Positions 42,946 through 52,661 of a DNA stretch of 64,000 nucleotides are shown one piece after another (positions within the stretch are counted from its first letter, which is position 1; each line of letters starts with the position of its first letter). The notes beneath the pieces were generated by a model. The model saw nothing but the letters and a program-made list of their open reading frames with translations, did no database searches and was not told the DNA's origin. This DNA is from JBCBGF01 sp038526915 (GTDB lineage Bacteria > Pseudomonadota > Alphaproteobacteria > Rhodobacterales > Rhodobacteraceae). The stretch is from assembly GCA_038526915.1 (NCBI GenBank), contig JBCBGF010000001.1, positions 1 to 64,000 on the forward strand. The letters run 5' to 3'. The translations under genes and the position numbers were made by a program.

Positions 42946-44022
42946 CTAGTGCGGGAACGGCCAGATAATCAGTTTTTCGCGGATAAGCTGCCACAGCCGT
43001 GCGAGGCCATGCGGCTCAACGATCAGAAAAAAGATGATCAGGGCACCCACGATCATCACGTTGATATGTTCGACGGTGGCAGACTTTATCTCAAGCCCGA
43101 TAAGCTCTGGCACCGTGTTCAGGATCACCGGCAGGGCCACGATCAAGATCGCACCGAGGTAGTTCCCGAGGATCGACCCCAGCCCCCCGATAATGGCGAT
43201 GAAGAGAACACGGAAGCTCAGCTCGATATCAAACAGGTTCGGCTCTGCCGCGCCACGCCACAGGAACACAAAGAGCGCCCCCGACACACCTACGATATAG
43301 GACGACACCGCAAAGGCCATCAGCTTGGCCTTCAAGAGGTTAATCCCGATCAGCTCAGCCGCGATGTCCATATCGCGCACCGATTTCCATGCCCGGCCCA
43401 GCGACCCGCGCGTCAGGTTGATCACCACGATGGTCAGAACCGTCACGATCGCCAGAACAAAATAGTATTGCGTGGTCGACGTCGCCAATGGCCCCGCCAC
43501 AGCCACGCCGAAGATATCGACATTGGGCACCTGAATGGCCCCGCTGGCATTGTAATTGTAAAGCCACGGCCATTTCTCAAAGAGCCACACGAGGAAGAAC
43601 TGCGCGGCCAGCGTCGCAATCGCCAGGTAGAAGCCTTTGATCCGCAGGCTCGGAAGCCCAAACATCACGCCCACAGCGGCAGAGAACACCCCTGACAGCA
43701 GCACCGCGATCACCAGGTTCATCTCGGGGAAGATCGTGATCAGCTTATAGCACGCATAAGCCCCCACCCCCATGAAGGCACCCGTGCCCAGCGACAACTG
43801 GCCCGCGTATCCCGTCAGGATGTTCAGCCCCGTCGCGGCCAGCGCATAGATTAGCACAGGGATCAGCAGGGTTTGGAACACGAACTCGCTGGCCGTGAAC
43901 GGCAGGATCACCCAGGCGAAGAGCAGGATGATCATCAACAGGAACGCGTCCTGCCGGATCGGGAACAGCGCCTGATCGGTGCGGTAGGTCGTCTTGAACT
44001 GGCCGGTCGTGCGGTAGAGCAT
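42946..44022 (-). CDS. livM: LIV-type ABC transporter permease, LivM-like
   Basis: 358 residues, 8-10 membrane helices, with LNILTGYAGQLSLGTGAFMGVGAY and the cytoplasmic coupling loop SVRDMDIAAELIGINLLKAKLMAFAVSS. Works with the LivH-like permease. Confidence 0.93.
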   Translation of the reverse strand: MLYRTTGQFKTTYRTDQALFPIRQDAFLLMIILLFAWVILPFTASEFVFQTLLIPVLIYALAATGLNILTGYAGQLSLGTGAFMGVGAYACYKLITIFPEMNLVIAVLLSGVFSAAVGVMFGLPSLRIKGFYLAIATLAAQFFLVWLFEKWPWLYNYNASGAIQVPNVDIFGVAVAGPLATSTTQYYFVLAIVTVLTIVVINLTRGSLGRAWKSVRDMDIAAELIGINLLKAKLMAFAVSSYIVGVSGALFVFLWRGAAEPNLFDIELSFRVLFIAIIGGLGSILGNYLGAILIVALPVILNTVPELIGLEIKSATVEHINVMIVGALIIFFLIVEPHGLARLWQLIREKLIIWPFPH

Positions 44023-44053
44023 CAGCTGGTCCCCTCACACATTGCCCGGGTAT

Positions 44054-44296
44054 TCAGGTCTGTCGCGCTCCTCGCGGAACCCGCACCCGCAACACTGCGA
44101 TGATGGCCGACAGTGCCCCGCAAAACGCGGCCAGGACCCCGCGGGCCACGACGGACCAGACGTCCACTGGCTGCACCACCGGTGCCAGCCCATAGGCCGG
44201 TGTCAGCATATCCTGTGCAGCGTGCAGATAGATTGCCGCTGTGAGGGCAAACGCCCCGCTTGCCACGCCCCAGGCCAAAGAACCCCACCTGTGCAT
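44054..44296 (-). CDS. Small hypothetical membrane protein inside the LIV operon
   Basis: 80 residues from an ATG preceded by GGGAG: MHRWGSLAWGVASGAFALTA forms a first helix with signal-like character, then a periplasmic-looking stretch, a second helix (about 52-70) and a basic end. It fills the gap between the two permease genes on the same strand. Unknown role; it might be spurious, but the ribosome site and the hydrophobic pattern favour a real gene. Confidence 0.5.
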   Translation of the reverse strand: MHRWGSLAWGVASGAFALTAAIYLHAAQDMLTPAYGLAPVVQPVDVWSVVARGVLAAFCGALSAIIAVLRVRVPRGARQT

Positions 44297-44394
44297 GATC
44301 GCCACTCCCATCACTCAAGAACCGCACTGCACCAGCATAGCCCGTGCCCGATCGGGATGGCCACAAAACAGTTTGGTGACGGCCCTGCATCGCC

Positions 44395-45354
44395 TCACAC
44401 CCGCTCAATAATCTTCTCCCCAAAGAGCCCTTGCGGCCGGAACAAGAGAACCACCAGCGCCAACACGTAAGCAAACCAAGCCTCCGTCGAGCCACCCAGC
44501 AGCGGCTGCCCCCAGTAGATCTCAAAGAGCTTCTCCAAGAGCCCAATCGCGATTCCACCGACAATGGCACCGGTGATCGACTCCAATCCGCCCAGCATCA
44601 GCACCGGTAGCGCCTTCAGCGCGATGATCTCCAGCGCAAAGGACACCCCCGCGCGCGATCCCCATGCAATCCCTGTCATCAGCGCGATAATTCCCGCCAG
44701 GAACCAAACCAGCACCCAGATCGTTGTCAGCGAAATCCCCACCGACAGCGCAGCCTGATGGTCATCGCCCAGCGCCCGGATCGCCCGGCCCATGCGCGAG
44801 TAATTCAGGAAAGCGAGCAAAGCGCCCACCATCACGACAGCACCGAATACCACCGTCACATCCCGCGCCTCGACCAGAACAAACCCATCGAACGGATTGA
44901 ACTCAAGCGACCCATCCGGGATGCCCAGCTCGTCCGAGATCATCACCTTGTTCTCACCGCCAAAGATGATCTCGCCACCGCCCACCAAAAACAGCGTGAT
45001 CCCAATCGTGGCCATGAACAGGATGATGTCAGGCTGGTTCACCAAGGGGCGCAGCACAATCCGTTCAATCCCCACCGCGAGCAGGAACATCACTCCCAAG
45101 GTCGCAGCAAAGGCCACCCAGGCGGGTAGACCCGCGGCATGCAGGCCGACAAGCGTCAGCGCCGCGAATACCACCATGATGCCCTGCGCAAAGTTGAAGA
45201 TCCGGCTCGACCGAAAGATCAGCACGAACCCCAACGCAATCAGCGCGTAGAGCACGCCCGAAACTAGCCCCTCCCACAGCACCTGGAGCAGGAAGTCAGG
45301 CGCCGCGACCATATCCACGAAAGGATCGACAAAGATGGATTTCAGAAACTCCAC
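44395..45354 (-). CDS. livH: LIV-type ABC transporter permease, LivH-like
   Basis: About 319 residues, eight membrane helices, with LVSGVLYALIALGFVLIFRSSRIFNFAQG near the start and ALGDDHQAALSVGISLTT as coupling loop. The GTG at 45354 has AAGAAGGG at proper distance; a GTG 9 bases earlier would sit on top of that site. Confidence 0.92.
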   Translation of the reverse strand: MEFLKSIFVDPFVDMVAAPDFLLQVLWEGLVSGVLYALIALGFVLIFRSSRIFNFAQGIMVVFAALTLVGLHAAGLPAWVAFAATLGVMFLLAVGIERIVLRPLVNQPDIILFMATIGITLFLVGGGEIIFGGENKVMISDELGIPDGSLEFNPFDGFVLVEARDVTVVFGAVVMVGALLAFLNYSRMGRAIRALGDDHQAALSVGISLTTIWVLVWFLAGIIALMTGIAWGSRAGVSFALEIIALKALPVLMLGGLESITGAIVGGIAIGLLEKLFEIYWGQPLLGGSTEAWFAYVLALVVLLFRPQGLFGEKIIERV

Positions 45355-45423
45355 GTGCCCCACCCTTCTTCTTGTTCAAAATACGCACCGCAACGGTCAA
45401 CAGCCGCATCCAGCGTCTGAGAT

Positions 45424-46245
45424 CTAGTCATGCGACACCCCCAGATAGGCGTCAATCACCTCGGGGTTACTGCGCACCTCTTCCGGCGTTCCATCCCCGA
45501 TCTTGCGCCCGTAATCCATCACCACGACCCGGTCCGAGATATCCATGACCACGCCCATGTCATGTTCGATCAGCGCGATGGTCGTCCCGAACTCGTCATT
45601 CACGTCCAGGATAAAGCGGCTCATGTCCTCTTTCTCCTCGACGTTCATCCCCGCCATGGGTTCATCCAGCAGCAACAGCTTTGGCTCCGCCGCCAGCGCC
45701 CGCCCCAGCTCCACCCGCTTTTGCAACCCGTAGGGCAGCCGCCCCACCGGCGTCTTGCGGATGTGCTGAATCTCAAGGAAATCAATGACTTTCTCCACCT
45801 GCTCCCGGTGGTAGATTTCCTCCCGCTCGGCCTTGCCCCACCAGATCGCCTGGGCCAGAAGCCCCGATTTCATCATCGTGTTCCGGCCCGTCATAATGTT
45901 GTCGAGCGTCGACATCCCTTTGAACAGCGCGATGTTCTGAAACGTCCGCGCAATCCCTTGGCGGGCCACTTCATAGGGCTTCATCGAAGGCCGCCGCGCG
46001 CCCCGAAACCAGATCTCACCCTCCTGCGGATGGTAGAACCCGTTGATGACGTTCAGCATCGACGACTTGCCCGCGCCATTCGGCCCGATGATCGCCCGGA
46101 TCTCCCCTTCGCGGATGTCGAAAGAGATATCCTTGATCGCCGTAACCCCGCCAAACCGCAGGGTAATATTCTTCATCTCCAACACCGGCGGTCCGATCTT
46201 CCGCCCGTCGTCGGTGAGGTAGGTGTCCGGGGCCAGCTCGTTCAC
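45424..46245 (-). CDS. livG: LIV-type ABC transporter ATPase, LivG-like
   Basis: 273 residues: IIGPNGAGKSSMLNVINGFY, YGLQKRVELGRALA in place of a strict signature, LLLDEPMAGMN, and the LivG end VRSNPEVIDAYLG. The start overlaps the acyl-ligase stop by 4 bases. Confidence 0.93.
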   Translation of the reverse strand: MNELAPDTYLTDDGRKIGPPVLEMKNITLRFGGVTAIKDISFDIREGEIRAIIGPNGAGKSSMLNVINGFYHPQEGEIWFRGARRPSMKPYEVARQGIARTFQNIALFKGMSTLDNIMTGRNTMMKSGLLAQAIWWGKAEREEIYHREQVEKVIDFLEIQHIRKTPVGRLPYGLQKRVELGRALAAEPKLLLLDEPMAGMNVEEKEDMSRFILDVNDEFGTTIALIEHDMGVVMDISDRVVVMDYGRKIGDGTPEEVRSNPEVIDAYLGVSHD

Positions 46246-48218
46246 TCCGCCGCCTCCAGCGTCCCGGCCCGCACATGGGCCACCTCCGCATCCCGGATCT
46301 CCAACGTCGCCGAGATCGAGCCCTTGCGCCCGTCCTCATAGGTGACTTCCGTGGTCGTCGAGACGCTCCCCGACCCATCGTAGAGCGCGGTGATCAGATC
46401 CGCGTATTTCTCTTCTATGATCCGCCGCCGCACCTTCCGCGTCCGGGTCAACTCGCCATCATCGGCATCCAGCTCCTTGTGCAGGATCAGAAACCGATGA
46501 ATCTGGCAGCCGGCGAGCATCTTGTCCTCCGCAAGGCTCGCGTTCATCTCCTCCACATGCTCCTGCACAGTGGCCAAAACCTGCGGGTGCCCGGCAAGTT
46601 CCTGGTACGACCCGTAAGAGATGTTGTTTCGCTCCGCCCAGTTCCCCACCGCCGTCAGGTCGATGTTAATGAACGCACAACACCGATCCCGCCCGCCGCC
46701 GAAGACCACGGCTTCCAAGATGTTTGGATAAAACTTCAGTTTGTTTTCAACGTACTTAGGCGCAAACAAACTGCCGTCGGCCATCTTGCCCACATCCTTG
46801 GCGCGGTCGATGATCCGCAGATGCCCGGTGCCTTCTTCGAAGAACCCCGCATCCCCGGTCGCCACCCATCCCTCGGGGTCCTTGGTCGACGCGGTGCTTT
46901 CGGCGTTCTTATAGTACTCCACGAAGGTCCCGGGCGAGCGATAGAACACCTCGCCCGTCTCCCCGATCTTCACCTCTACCCCCGGTGACGGCACTCCCAC
47001 AGTATCCGCGCGCACCTCGCCGTCAGGCTGCTGCGTGATGAACACCGACGCCTCGGTCTGTCCATACAGCTGCTTGAGGTTGATGCCCAAAGACCGCCAA
47101 AACTCAAAAATCTCCGGCCCGATCGCCTCCCCGGCGGTATAGCCGATCCGCACGTTCGACATCCCCGCCCGGTTCCGTACAGGACCGTAGACCAGCACAT
47201 TGCCCAGCGCGTATTTCATCCGATCGCCAAAGCCCACGGGCTCGCCATCCATCAGTTTCGGCCCCACCTTCCGCGCATGTTCCATGAAGTGCTTGAACAG
47301 CCACTTCTTGAAGGTCCCCGCATCCTCCATCCGAATGGTCAGGAGGGTGATGCGCTGTTCGAAATATCGCGGCGGCGCGAAGAAATACGTGGGCCCGATC
47401 TCGTGCAGATTCTCATACATCGTCTCGGCGGATTCCGGGCAGTTCACGCAGAACCCGTTCCACATCGCCTGGCCGATAGAGAAAATGAAATCGCCCACCC
47501 AGGCCATCGGCAGATAGGCCAAAACGCTTTCTTTTTCAGTAAGATGATCGAACTCGGACGATGACTTCGACGCCTCGATGATGTTCCGGTTCGACAGGAC
47601 AACGCCCTTTGGTCGCCCCGTCGTCCCCGAAGTGTAAAGCATCACGCAGGTATCGTCGTAGCCCAGCGCATCGGTCCGCCGCTTTAGCTCTTCCTCAAAC
47701 CGGTGATGCGCGGCACGGCCCGTCGCCTGCACATCCTCAAGCGCGTTCATGCGGGAATGGTCGTATTTCCGCATGCCCCGTTTGTCGTGATAGATGATGT
47801 GCTCGATATGCCCGACCCGGTCCTGGATCTCGAGCACCTTGTCCACCTGCTCCTGATCCTCGGCGACCACAAATCGCGCGCCGCAATGCTCCAGCACATA
47901 GGCCATCTCTTCCGCCACCGCGTCCTGGTAGAGCGGCACCGGCACCGCCCCGCACATCTGCGCGGCAACCATCGACCAGTACAGCGCCGGACGGTTGGCA
48001 CCGATGATCGCAACGTGGTCGCCCTGCGCTACGCCGAGGTCCAGCATGCCGAGTGCGAGCGCCCGGATTTCTTCGTGCGTCTCAAGCCAGGTCCAGCTTT
48101 GCCAGATCCCGTATTCTTTCTCGCGATAGGCAGGCCGCGCAGCATATTTCCGCGCATTGCGTTCCAGCAATGCAGGGATCGAAGCCAGCTCCGCCGAAGA
48201 CGCCGAAATCTCAGCCAA
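46242..48218 (-). CDS. Long-chain-type acyl-CoA synthetase (AMP-forming), TTG start
   Basis: 658 residues of a large AMP-binding enzyme: LYTSGTTGRPKGVVLSNRN (P-loop), YGQTEASVF, GWVATGDAGF, DRAKDVGKMADGSLFAPKYVEN. It makes acyl-AMP and then acyl-CoA, likely from the acid brought in by the transporter encoded directly downstream (4-base overlap). GGGAGG stands just before a TTG at 48218; the 30 residues upstream in frame lack any family likeness, so TTG is preferred. Confidence 0.9.
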   Translation of the reverse strand: MAEISASSAELASIPALLERNARKYAARPAYREKEYGIWQSWTWLETHEEIRALALGMLDLGVAQGDHVAIIGANRPALYWSMVAAQMCGAVPVPLYQDAVAEEMAYVLEHCGARFVVAEDQEQVDKVLEIQDRVGHIEHIIYHDKRGMRKYDHSRMNALEDVQATGRAAHHRFEEELKRRTDALGYDDTCVMLYTSGTTGRPKGVVLSNRNIIEASKSSSEFDHLTEKESVLAYLPMAWVGDFIFSIGQAMWNGFCVNCPESAETMYENLHEIGPTYFFAPPRYFEQRITLLTIRMEDAGTFKKWLFKHFMEHARKVGPKLMDGEPVGFGDRMKYALGNVLVYGPVRNRAGMSNVRIGYTAGEAIGPEIFEFWRSLGINLKQLYGQTEASVFITQQPDGEVRADTVGVPSPGVEVKIGETGEVFYRSPGTFVEYYKNAESTASTKDPEGWVATGDAGFFEEGTGHLRIIDRAKDVGKMADGSLFAPKYVENKLKFYPNILEAVVFGGGRDRCCAFINIDLTAVGNWAERNNISYGSYQELAGHPQVLATVQEHVEEMNASLAEDKMLAGCQIHRFLILHKELDADDGELTRTRKVRRRIIEEKYADLITALYDGSGSVSTTTEVTYEDGRKGSISATLEIRDAEVAHVRAGTLEAAE

Positions 48219-48232
48219 GTTATCCTCCCGGT

Positions 48233-48248
48233 GCCAGACTGGTCTGGC
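48233..48248. promoter_or_regulatory. Palindrome upstream of the acyl-ligase/LIV operon
   Basis: GCCAGAC-TG-GTCTGGC, a perfect 7-bp inverted repeat with a 2-base centre, 15 bases before the TTG start and next to the ribosome site. A regulator bound here would block both. The rest of 48249-48368 holds nothing I can name. Confidence 0.4.
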
Positions 48249-48368
48249 GCAACTTCTCTGTGGAAGTCTCTTACCCAGATGGTGCCGCCAATCGCCCCGC
48301 GACGTCAACGGGATAGTTTGGGGGATTTCACGAGTGTGAGCACATGTCTGGAGACACGCGCGGAGGAT

Positions 48369-51131
48369 CTATTCCGCTGCGATTTGGGAGTCTGCTGCTT
48401 GAACGTGCACTGCACAGAATTTGAACTCCGGGATCTTCCCATACGGATCAAGCGCGGCATTCGTCAGAAGGTTCGCTGCGGCCTCAACATAGGCGAAAGG
48501 CAAAAACACCATGTCTTCCGCCACTGCGCGGTCTGCACGCGCCATCACATCGACCGACCCGCGGCGCGTGCTGAGCCGCACCATCTCGCCGGGTTCGACG
48601 CCAATCCGGCGCAATGTCCGCGGATGCAGGGAACAGTTCGCTTCAGGCTCAACCGCATCCAGAACCGTGGCACGCCGGGTCATGGCGCCGGTGTGCCAAT
48701 GCTCTAACTGCCGCCCAGTCGTCAGGATCATCGGATACTCGGCATCCGGCACCTCATCGGGCGGGATCACGGCGGCGGGCGTAAATTTCGCCCGGCCATC
48801 GGGGCGGGGGAAGCCATCGCCAAAAACAATCGGCTGGCCCGGATCATCCGGCGCAAGCGATGGATAGGTGACGGAATTCTCACTCTCCAACCGATCCCAG
48901 GTGATGTTCGCCAGCGACGGCATGACCTTGGTCATCTCGGCAAACACCTCGCTTGGGTGCGTGTAGGTCCAGCCAAGGCCCAACCGATTGGCAAGATCGA
49001 CGGTGATCGCCCAGTCTTCCCGCGCATGGCCAGGGGGCGGAACCGCCGGACGGCCCATCTGGACCTGCCGGTTGGTGTTCGTGACGGTTCCGGTTTTCTC
49101 GTAGAACGCCGCGGCGGGCAGGACCACGTCGGCATACATCGCGGTTTCGGTCAGAAAGATATCCTGCACCACCAGATGATCGAGCTTGGCCAGTGCGTGA
49201 CGCGCGTGATCGACATCGGGGTCTGACATCGCGGGGTTTTCGCCCAAGATATACATCCCCTGAATGTCGCCCGCGTGGATTGCATTGACGATCTCGACGA
49301 CGGTCAGCCCGGGTGTGGGGTCAATCTCGCTGTTCCACAGCGCCTCGAAAACTCCGCGCTTTTCGGCATCCGCCACGCTCTGATAGTCTGGCAGAACCAT
49401 GGGTATCAGCCCGGCATCCGAGGCCCCTTGCACGTTGTTCTGCCCACGCAGCGGGTGCAGGCCTGCTCCAGGCCGCCCCACGTGGCCACACATCAGCGCC
49501 AGCGAAATCAGGCAGCGTGAATTGTCAGTGCCGTGAATGTGCTGGCTGACCCCCATCCCCCAAAAGATCATCCCCGCCCGGGCACCGGCGAAGGCTCGTG
49601 CGACCGTGCGGATCGTATCGGGATCTATGCCGCAAATCTCCGACATCTCTTCGGGCGGGAACCCGGACAGGTGCGCCTTCTCCGCTTCCCAGTTTTCGGT
49701 GTAGCCGTCGATATACTGTTGGTCGTAGAGGCCTTCTTCGACGATCACATGCATGATGGCATTCAACAAACTGACATCCGCGCCCGGCCGGAACTGCAGC
49801 ATGTGCGTTGCGTGCCGCTTTAGCGCCTGACCACGCGGATCCATGACGATCAGCGTGCCGCCGCGTTTGACGAACTGCTTGAAATAGGTCGCGGCGACGG
49901 GATGGTTCTCGATCGGATTGGCGCCGATCACGATGACACAGTCGGCGTTTTCCACCTGGTTAAACGTCGCCGTCACCGCGCCGGAGCCCACGTTTTCCAT
50001 CAACGCAGCGACCGATGAGGCGTGGCAGAGACGAGTGCAATGGTCGACGTTGTTATGCCCAAACGCTTGCCGGATCAGCTTCTGGAAAAGATAGGCTTCC
50101 TCGTTCGAGCATTTGGCCGATCCGAACCCGGCAATCTTGGTTCCGCCCAGCGCTCTTAGGCCGTTGGCAGCGATGTCTAGCGCCTCATTCCACGTCGCCT
50201 CACGGAAGTGGGTGTGCGGGTTGGCGGGGTCAACGTTCATGCCTTTGGGCGCACCGTCCCGGCGGATCAAAGGCGTTGTCAGGCGGTGCGCGTGATGGAT
50301 GTAGTCAAACCCAAAGCGGCCCTTGACGCACAAGCGCCCTTCGTTCGCGGGGCCGTTGATCCCGTCCACATGGGTGATCTTGTCGTCCTTGACCTTGAGC
50401 GACACCTGACAACCGACCCCACAGAAGGGGCACACACTCGACACGTCCCTCTCGTGTGCCGCGCTGTCACCAACCTGGTCGTTATCCAATAGGCTGGCTT
50501 CCATCAACGCCCCGGTTGGGCAGGCTTGCACGCATTCACCACAAGCGACGCAAGTGCTGTCACCCATCGGGTCGTCAAAATCGAACACCGGGTAGGCGTC
50601 ATGCCCGCGTCCGGCCATGCCGATCACATCGTTCACCTGCACCTCACGACACGCTCGCACGCACAGACCGCACTGGATGCAAGCATCCAGATTGACGCGC
50701 ATCGCTACATGGCTGTCATCGAGCAAAGGCACCCGATCCTGCTCAAGCGTCGGATAACGGCTGGTCTCCACCCCTTGCGCGGACGCCATGTCCCACAGAT
50801 GCGCCGATCCGTCATGGGTCATATCGGGGGCAGGCTGGTCCGCAACCAGCAATTCCATCACAGCCTTGCGCGCGGTTGTGGCGCGGGCGTTCTGCGACTG
50901 AACGACCATGCCGTCGGTCGGCGTGCGAATGCACGAGGCCGCAAGAACGCGCTCGCCCTCGATCTCGACCATGCAGGCCCGGCAGTTGCCGTCTGCGCGA
51001 TACCCTGGTGCGTCCTTGTGGCACAGATGCGGGATCAGCGTGCCGTGCCGCTTTGCCACTTCCCAGATCGTTTCACCGGCGTTTGCGGTGACGTCCTGCC
51101 CATCCAGCACGAAGCGAACAGTATCGGCCAT
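48369..51131 (-). CDS. fdhA: Formate dehydrogenase alpha subunit (FdsA/FdhA type)
   Basis: 920 residues of a bis-MGD oxidoreductase: N-terminal [2Fe-2S] domain (C37, C50, C53, C67), two [4Fe-4S] ferredoxin clusters (C151-C161 and C194-C204), the proximal cluster motif CPFCGVGCQ (from C234), and RLCHASS with Cys369 as the molybdenum or tungsten ligand. The C-terminus has LTTGRQLEHWHTGAMTRR. It oxidises formate to CO2. The NAD-reducing partners FdsB and FdsG are not adjacent, so electron transfer must use subunits coded elsewhere. The ATG at 51131 has GGGAGAG at proper distance. Confidence 0.93.
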   Translation of the reverse strand: MADTVRFVLDGQDVTANAGETIWEVAKRHGTLIPHLCHKDAPGYRADGNCRACMVEIEGERVLAASCIRTPTDGMVVQSQNARATTARKAVMELLVADQPAPDMTHDGSAHLWDMASAQGVETSRYPTLEQDRVPLLDDSHVAMRVNLDACIQCGLCVRACREVQVNDVIGMAGRGHDAYPVFDFDDPMGDSTCVACGECVQACPTGALMEASLLDNDQVGDSAAHERDVSSVCPFCGVGCQVSLKVKDDKITHVDGINGPANEGRLCVKGRFGFDYIHHAHRLTTPLIRRDGAPKGMNVDPANPHTHFREATWNEALDIAANGLRALGGTKIAGFGSAKCSNEEAYLFQKLIRQAFGHNNVDHCTRLCHASSVAALMENVGSGAVTATFNQVENADCVIVIGANPIENHPVAATYFKQFVKRGGTLIVMDPRGQALKRHATHMLQFRPGADVSLLNAIMHVIVEEGLYDQQYIDGYTENWEAEKAHLSGFPPEEMSEICGIDPDTIRTVARAFAGARAGMIFWGMGVSQHIHGTDNSRCLISLALMCGHVGRPGAGLHPLRGQNNVQGASDAGLIPMVLPDYQSVADAEKRGVFEALWNSEIDPTPGLTVVEIVNAIHAGDIQGMYILGENPAMSDPDVDHARHALAKLDHLVVQDIFLTETAMYADVVLPAAAFYEKTGTVTNTNRQVQMGRPAVPPPGHAREDWAITVDLANRLGLGWTYTHPSEVFAEMTKVMPSLANITWDRLESENSVTYPSLAPDDPGQPIVFGDGFPRPDGRAKFTPAAVIPPDEVPDAEYPMILTTGRQLEHWHTGAMTRRATVLDAVEPEANCSLHPRTLRRIGVEPGEMVRLSTRRGSVDVMARADRAVAEDMVFLPFAYVEAAANLLTNAALDPYGKIPEFKFCAVHVQAADSQIAAE

Positions 51132-51240
51132 GGTGCACATCTCTCCCTACCCCGCGTGAGCATAAGAACACTGCGGCCCACCACAATGCTGCCCTAACGC
51201 GACAAAAAGAACGGAAATTGCGGCGTCTCGCGGGACCGGC

Positions 51241-52284
51241 CTAGTCACCGATGATACGGCCCAGCGTCGAAAGCCAGTTCCCGTGGCAGAGCTTGTCCAT
51301 CAACGCCCGGTCATATCCCGCCGCGCGCATCGCACCTCGCAATGCCCCCAGGCCAGCGACAGAGCCGATTTCTTCCGGCACCATCCCCCCATCAAAGTCG
51401 CTGCCAATGCCCACATGATCCTCACCTGCCAAGGCAATCATGTGATCGAGGTGGCGGATCAAGGGGGCCATGGCATCCTCTGGCACCATTCTGCCATCGG
51501 CGCGCAAAAACGCGGTGACGAGGTTCAACCCGACCATCCCGCCCGTTTCGCCAATCGCGCGCAACTGATCGTCAGTCAGGTTTCTGGCATGCGGGCAAAC
51601 GGCATGTGCATTCGAATGGGTCGCGACCAAGGGCAGGCCGAGGTCGGCCACGTCCCAGAACCCTTTCACATTCAGGTGGCTGGTGTCGAAGACCATGCCC
51701 AACTCAGACGCACGCTGGGCCAGCGCCTTGCCCGCATCGGTCAGGCCCGACCCGACATCTCCATCGCTGGGGTACCGGAACGGCACACCGTAGCCAAAGA
51801 TCGTCTCGCGGCTCCAGACCGGGCCGATCGACCGTAGCCCAGCTGCATAGAGCACATCCAACTCGATCAGATCGCGACTGATGGCCTCGGCACCCTCGAG
51901 ATGCATCACGGCTGAAATCTGGCCCGCAGACATCGCCGCCCGCACCTCGCCCGCCGTCCGGCAAATCGTCAGGTGCCCCTGCCGATCAAGATCTAAAAGG
52001 ATCGCGGCTTGCTGCAGTGTAACGGCAAGCGCCTCGGGTTGTGGCACTTGGGGCGGTTCGGGAAGATCGTATTCCGCCTGCTGCATCGCGGGCAGATCAA
52101 GTGTTGCATCCCCCGGCACGAATATCGCGAACAGGCCCCCGGCAAAGCCCCCCTGCTCGGCACGCGGTTTGTCGATATGTCCGCCGCTTCCCGTCGCGAA
52201 CGTGGCGGTGGCGTCTGGTCTGCCTCTCCACAGGCGGAAAAGCACATCGTTGTGGCCGTCAAAGACCGGGGGATCAGACTCCAG
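51241..52284 (-). CDS. Membrane-dipeptidase-like peptidase (M19), probable CTG start
   Basis: A zinc dipeptidase of the renal dipeptidase family; it cleaves dipeptides, often with D-residues at the second place. The essential first metal motif reads VFDGHNDVLFRLWRG, but standard starts exist only inside it (GTG for the V of NDV). No ATG, GTG or TTG is found upstream before the previous gene ends. CTG at 52284, two bases after the TGA of the upstream gene, gives 347 residues with all metal ligands: HxD, HLEGAE, TSHLN, THSNAHAVC and GIGSDFDG. Translational coupling to the upstream gene is likely. Confidence 0.85.
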   Translation of the reverse strand: MESDPPVFDGHNDVLFRLWRGRPDATATFATGSGGHIDKPRAEQGGFAGGLFAIFVPGDATLDLPAMQQAEYDLPEPPQVPQPEALAVTLQQAAILLDLDRQGHLTICRTAGEVRAAMSAGQISAVMHLEGAEAISRDLIELDVLYAAGLRSIGPVWSRETIFGYGVPFRYPSDGDVGSGLTDAGKALAQRASELGMVFDTSHLNVKGFWDVADLGLPLVATHSNAHAVCPHARNLTDDQLRAIGETGGMVGLNLVTAFLRADGRMVPEDAMAPLIRHLDHMIALAGEDHVGIGSDFDGGMVPEEIGSVAGLGALRGAMRAAGYDRALMDKLCHGNWLSTLGRIIGD

Positions 52285-52286
52285 TG

Positions 52287-52601
52287 TCAGAAGTGATCCT
52301 CGGCATCTGCCACGTTGACCCCCATCGCCTCCAACCCGTCTTCCAGGTAGTCGGGCAGTTCTGGAATACCGCTGAGATAATCCTCTGTCGGGGCGGTCGC
52401 CTCCGCTCGGGCCGTGGCCTTGGCCTCTTCAAATTCGGTGGCGTCGAAACTGTCGCGCCCCACCCACATCAGGGCCACGAGGTTGGCCTTTTCGTCATCG
52501 TTAAGGCCCGAGATATAGTCATGCAGGTGCGCGCTTTCCGGCCCATACTCGCGCGCAAGGAAAATGATCCGAACGATCTTACCTGTACTGAGATTGAGCA
52601 T
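52287..52601 (-). CDS. DUF3775 family protein
   Basis: 104 residues, acidic, no membrane segment. MLNLSTGKIVRIIFLAREYGPES followed by DEKANLVALMWVGRDSF is the pattern I recognise for DUF3775, function unknown. The ATG at 52601 has AGGAGG upstream. Stop and next start are two bases apart, so it forms a pair with the dipeptidase. Confidence 0.78.
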   Translation of the reverse strand: MLNLSTGKIVRIIFLAREYGPESAHLHDYISGLNDDEKANLVALMWVGRDSFDATEFEEAKATARAEATAPTEDYLSGIPELPDYLEDGLEAMGVNVADAEDHF

Positions 52602-52661
52602 CCGAGCCTCCTGATGTTCTGCCTCAAGTGAAGCCCGAAGCGCCCTTTGGCGCAAGTGCGA

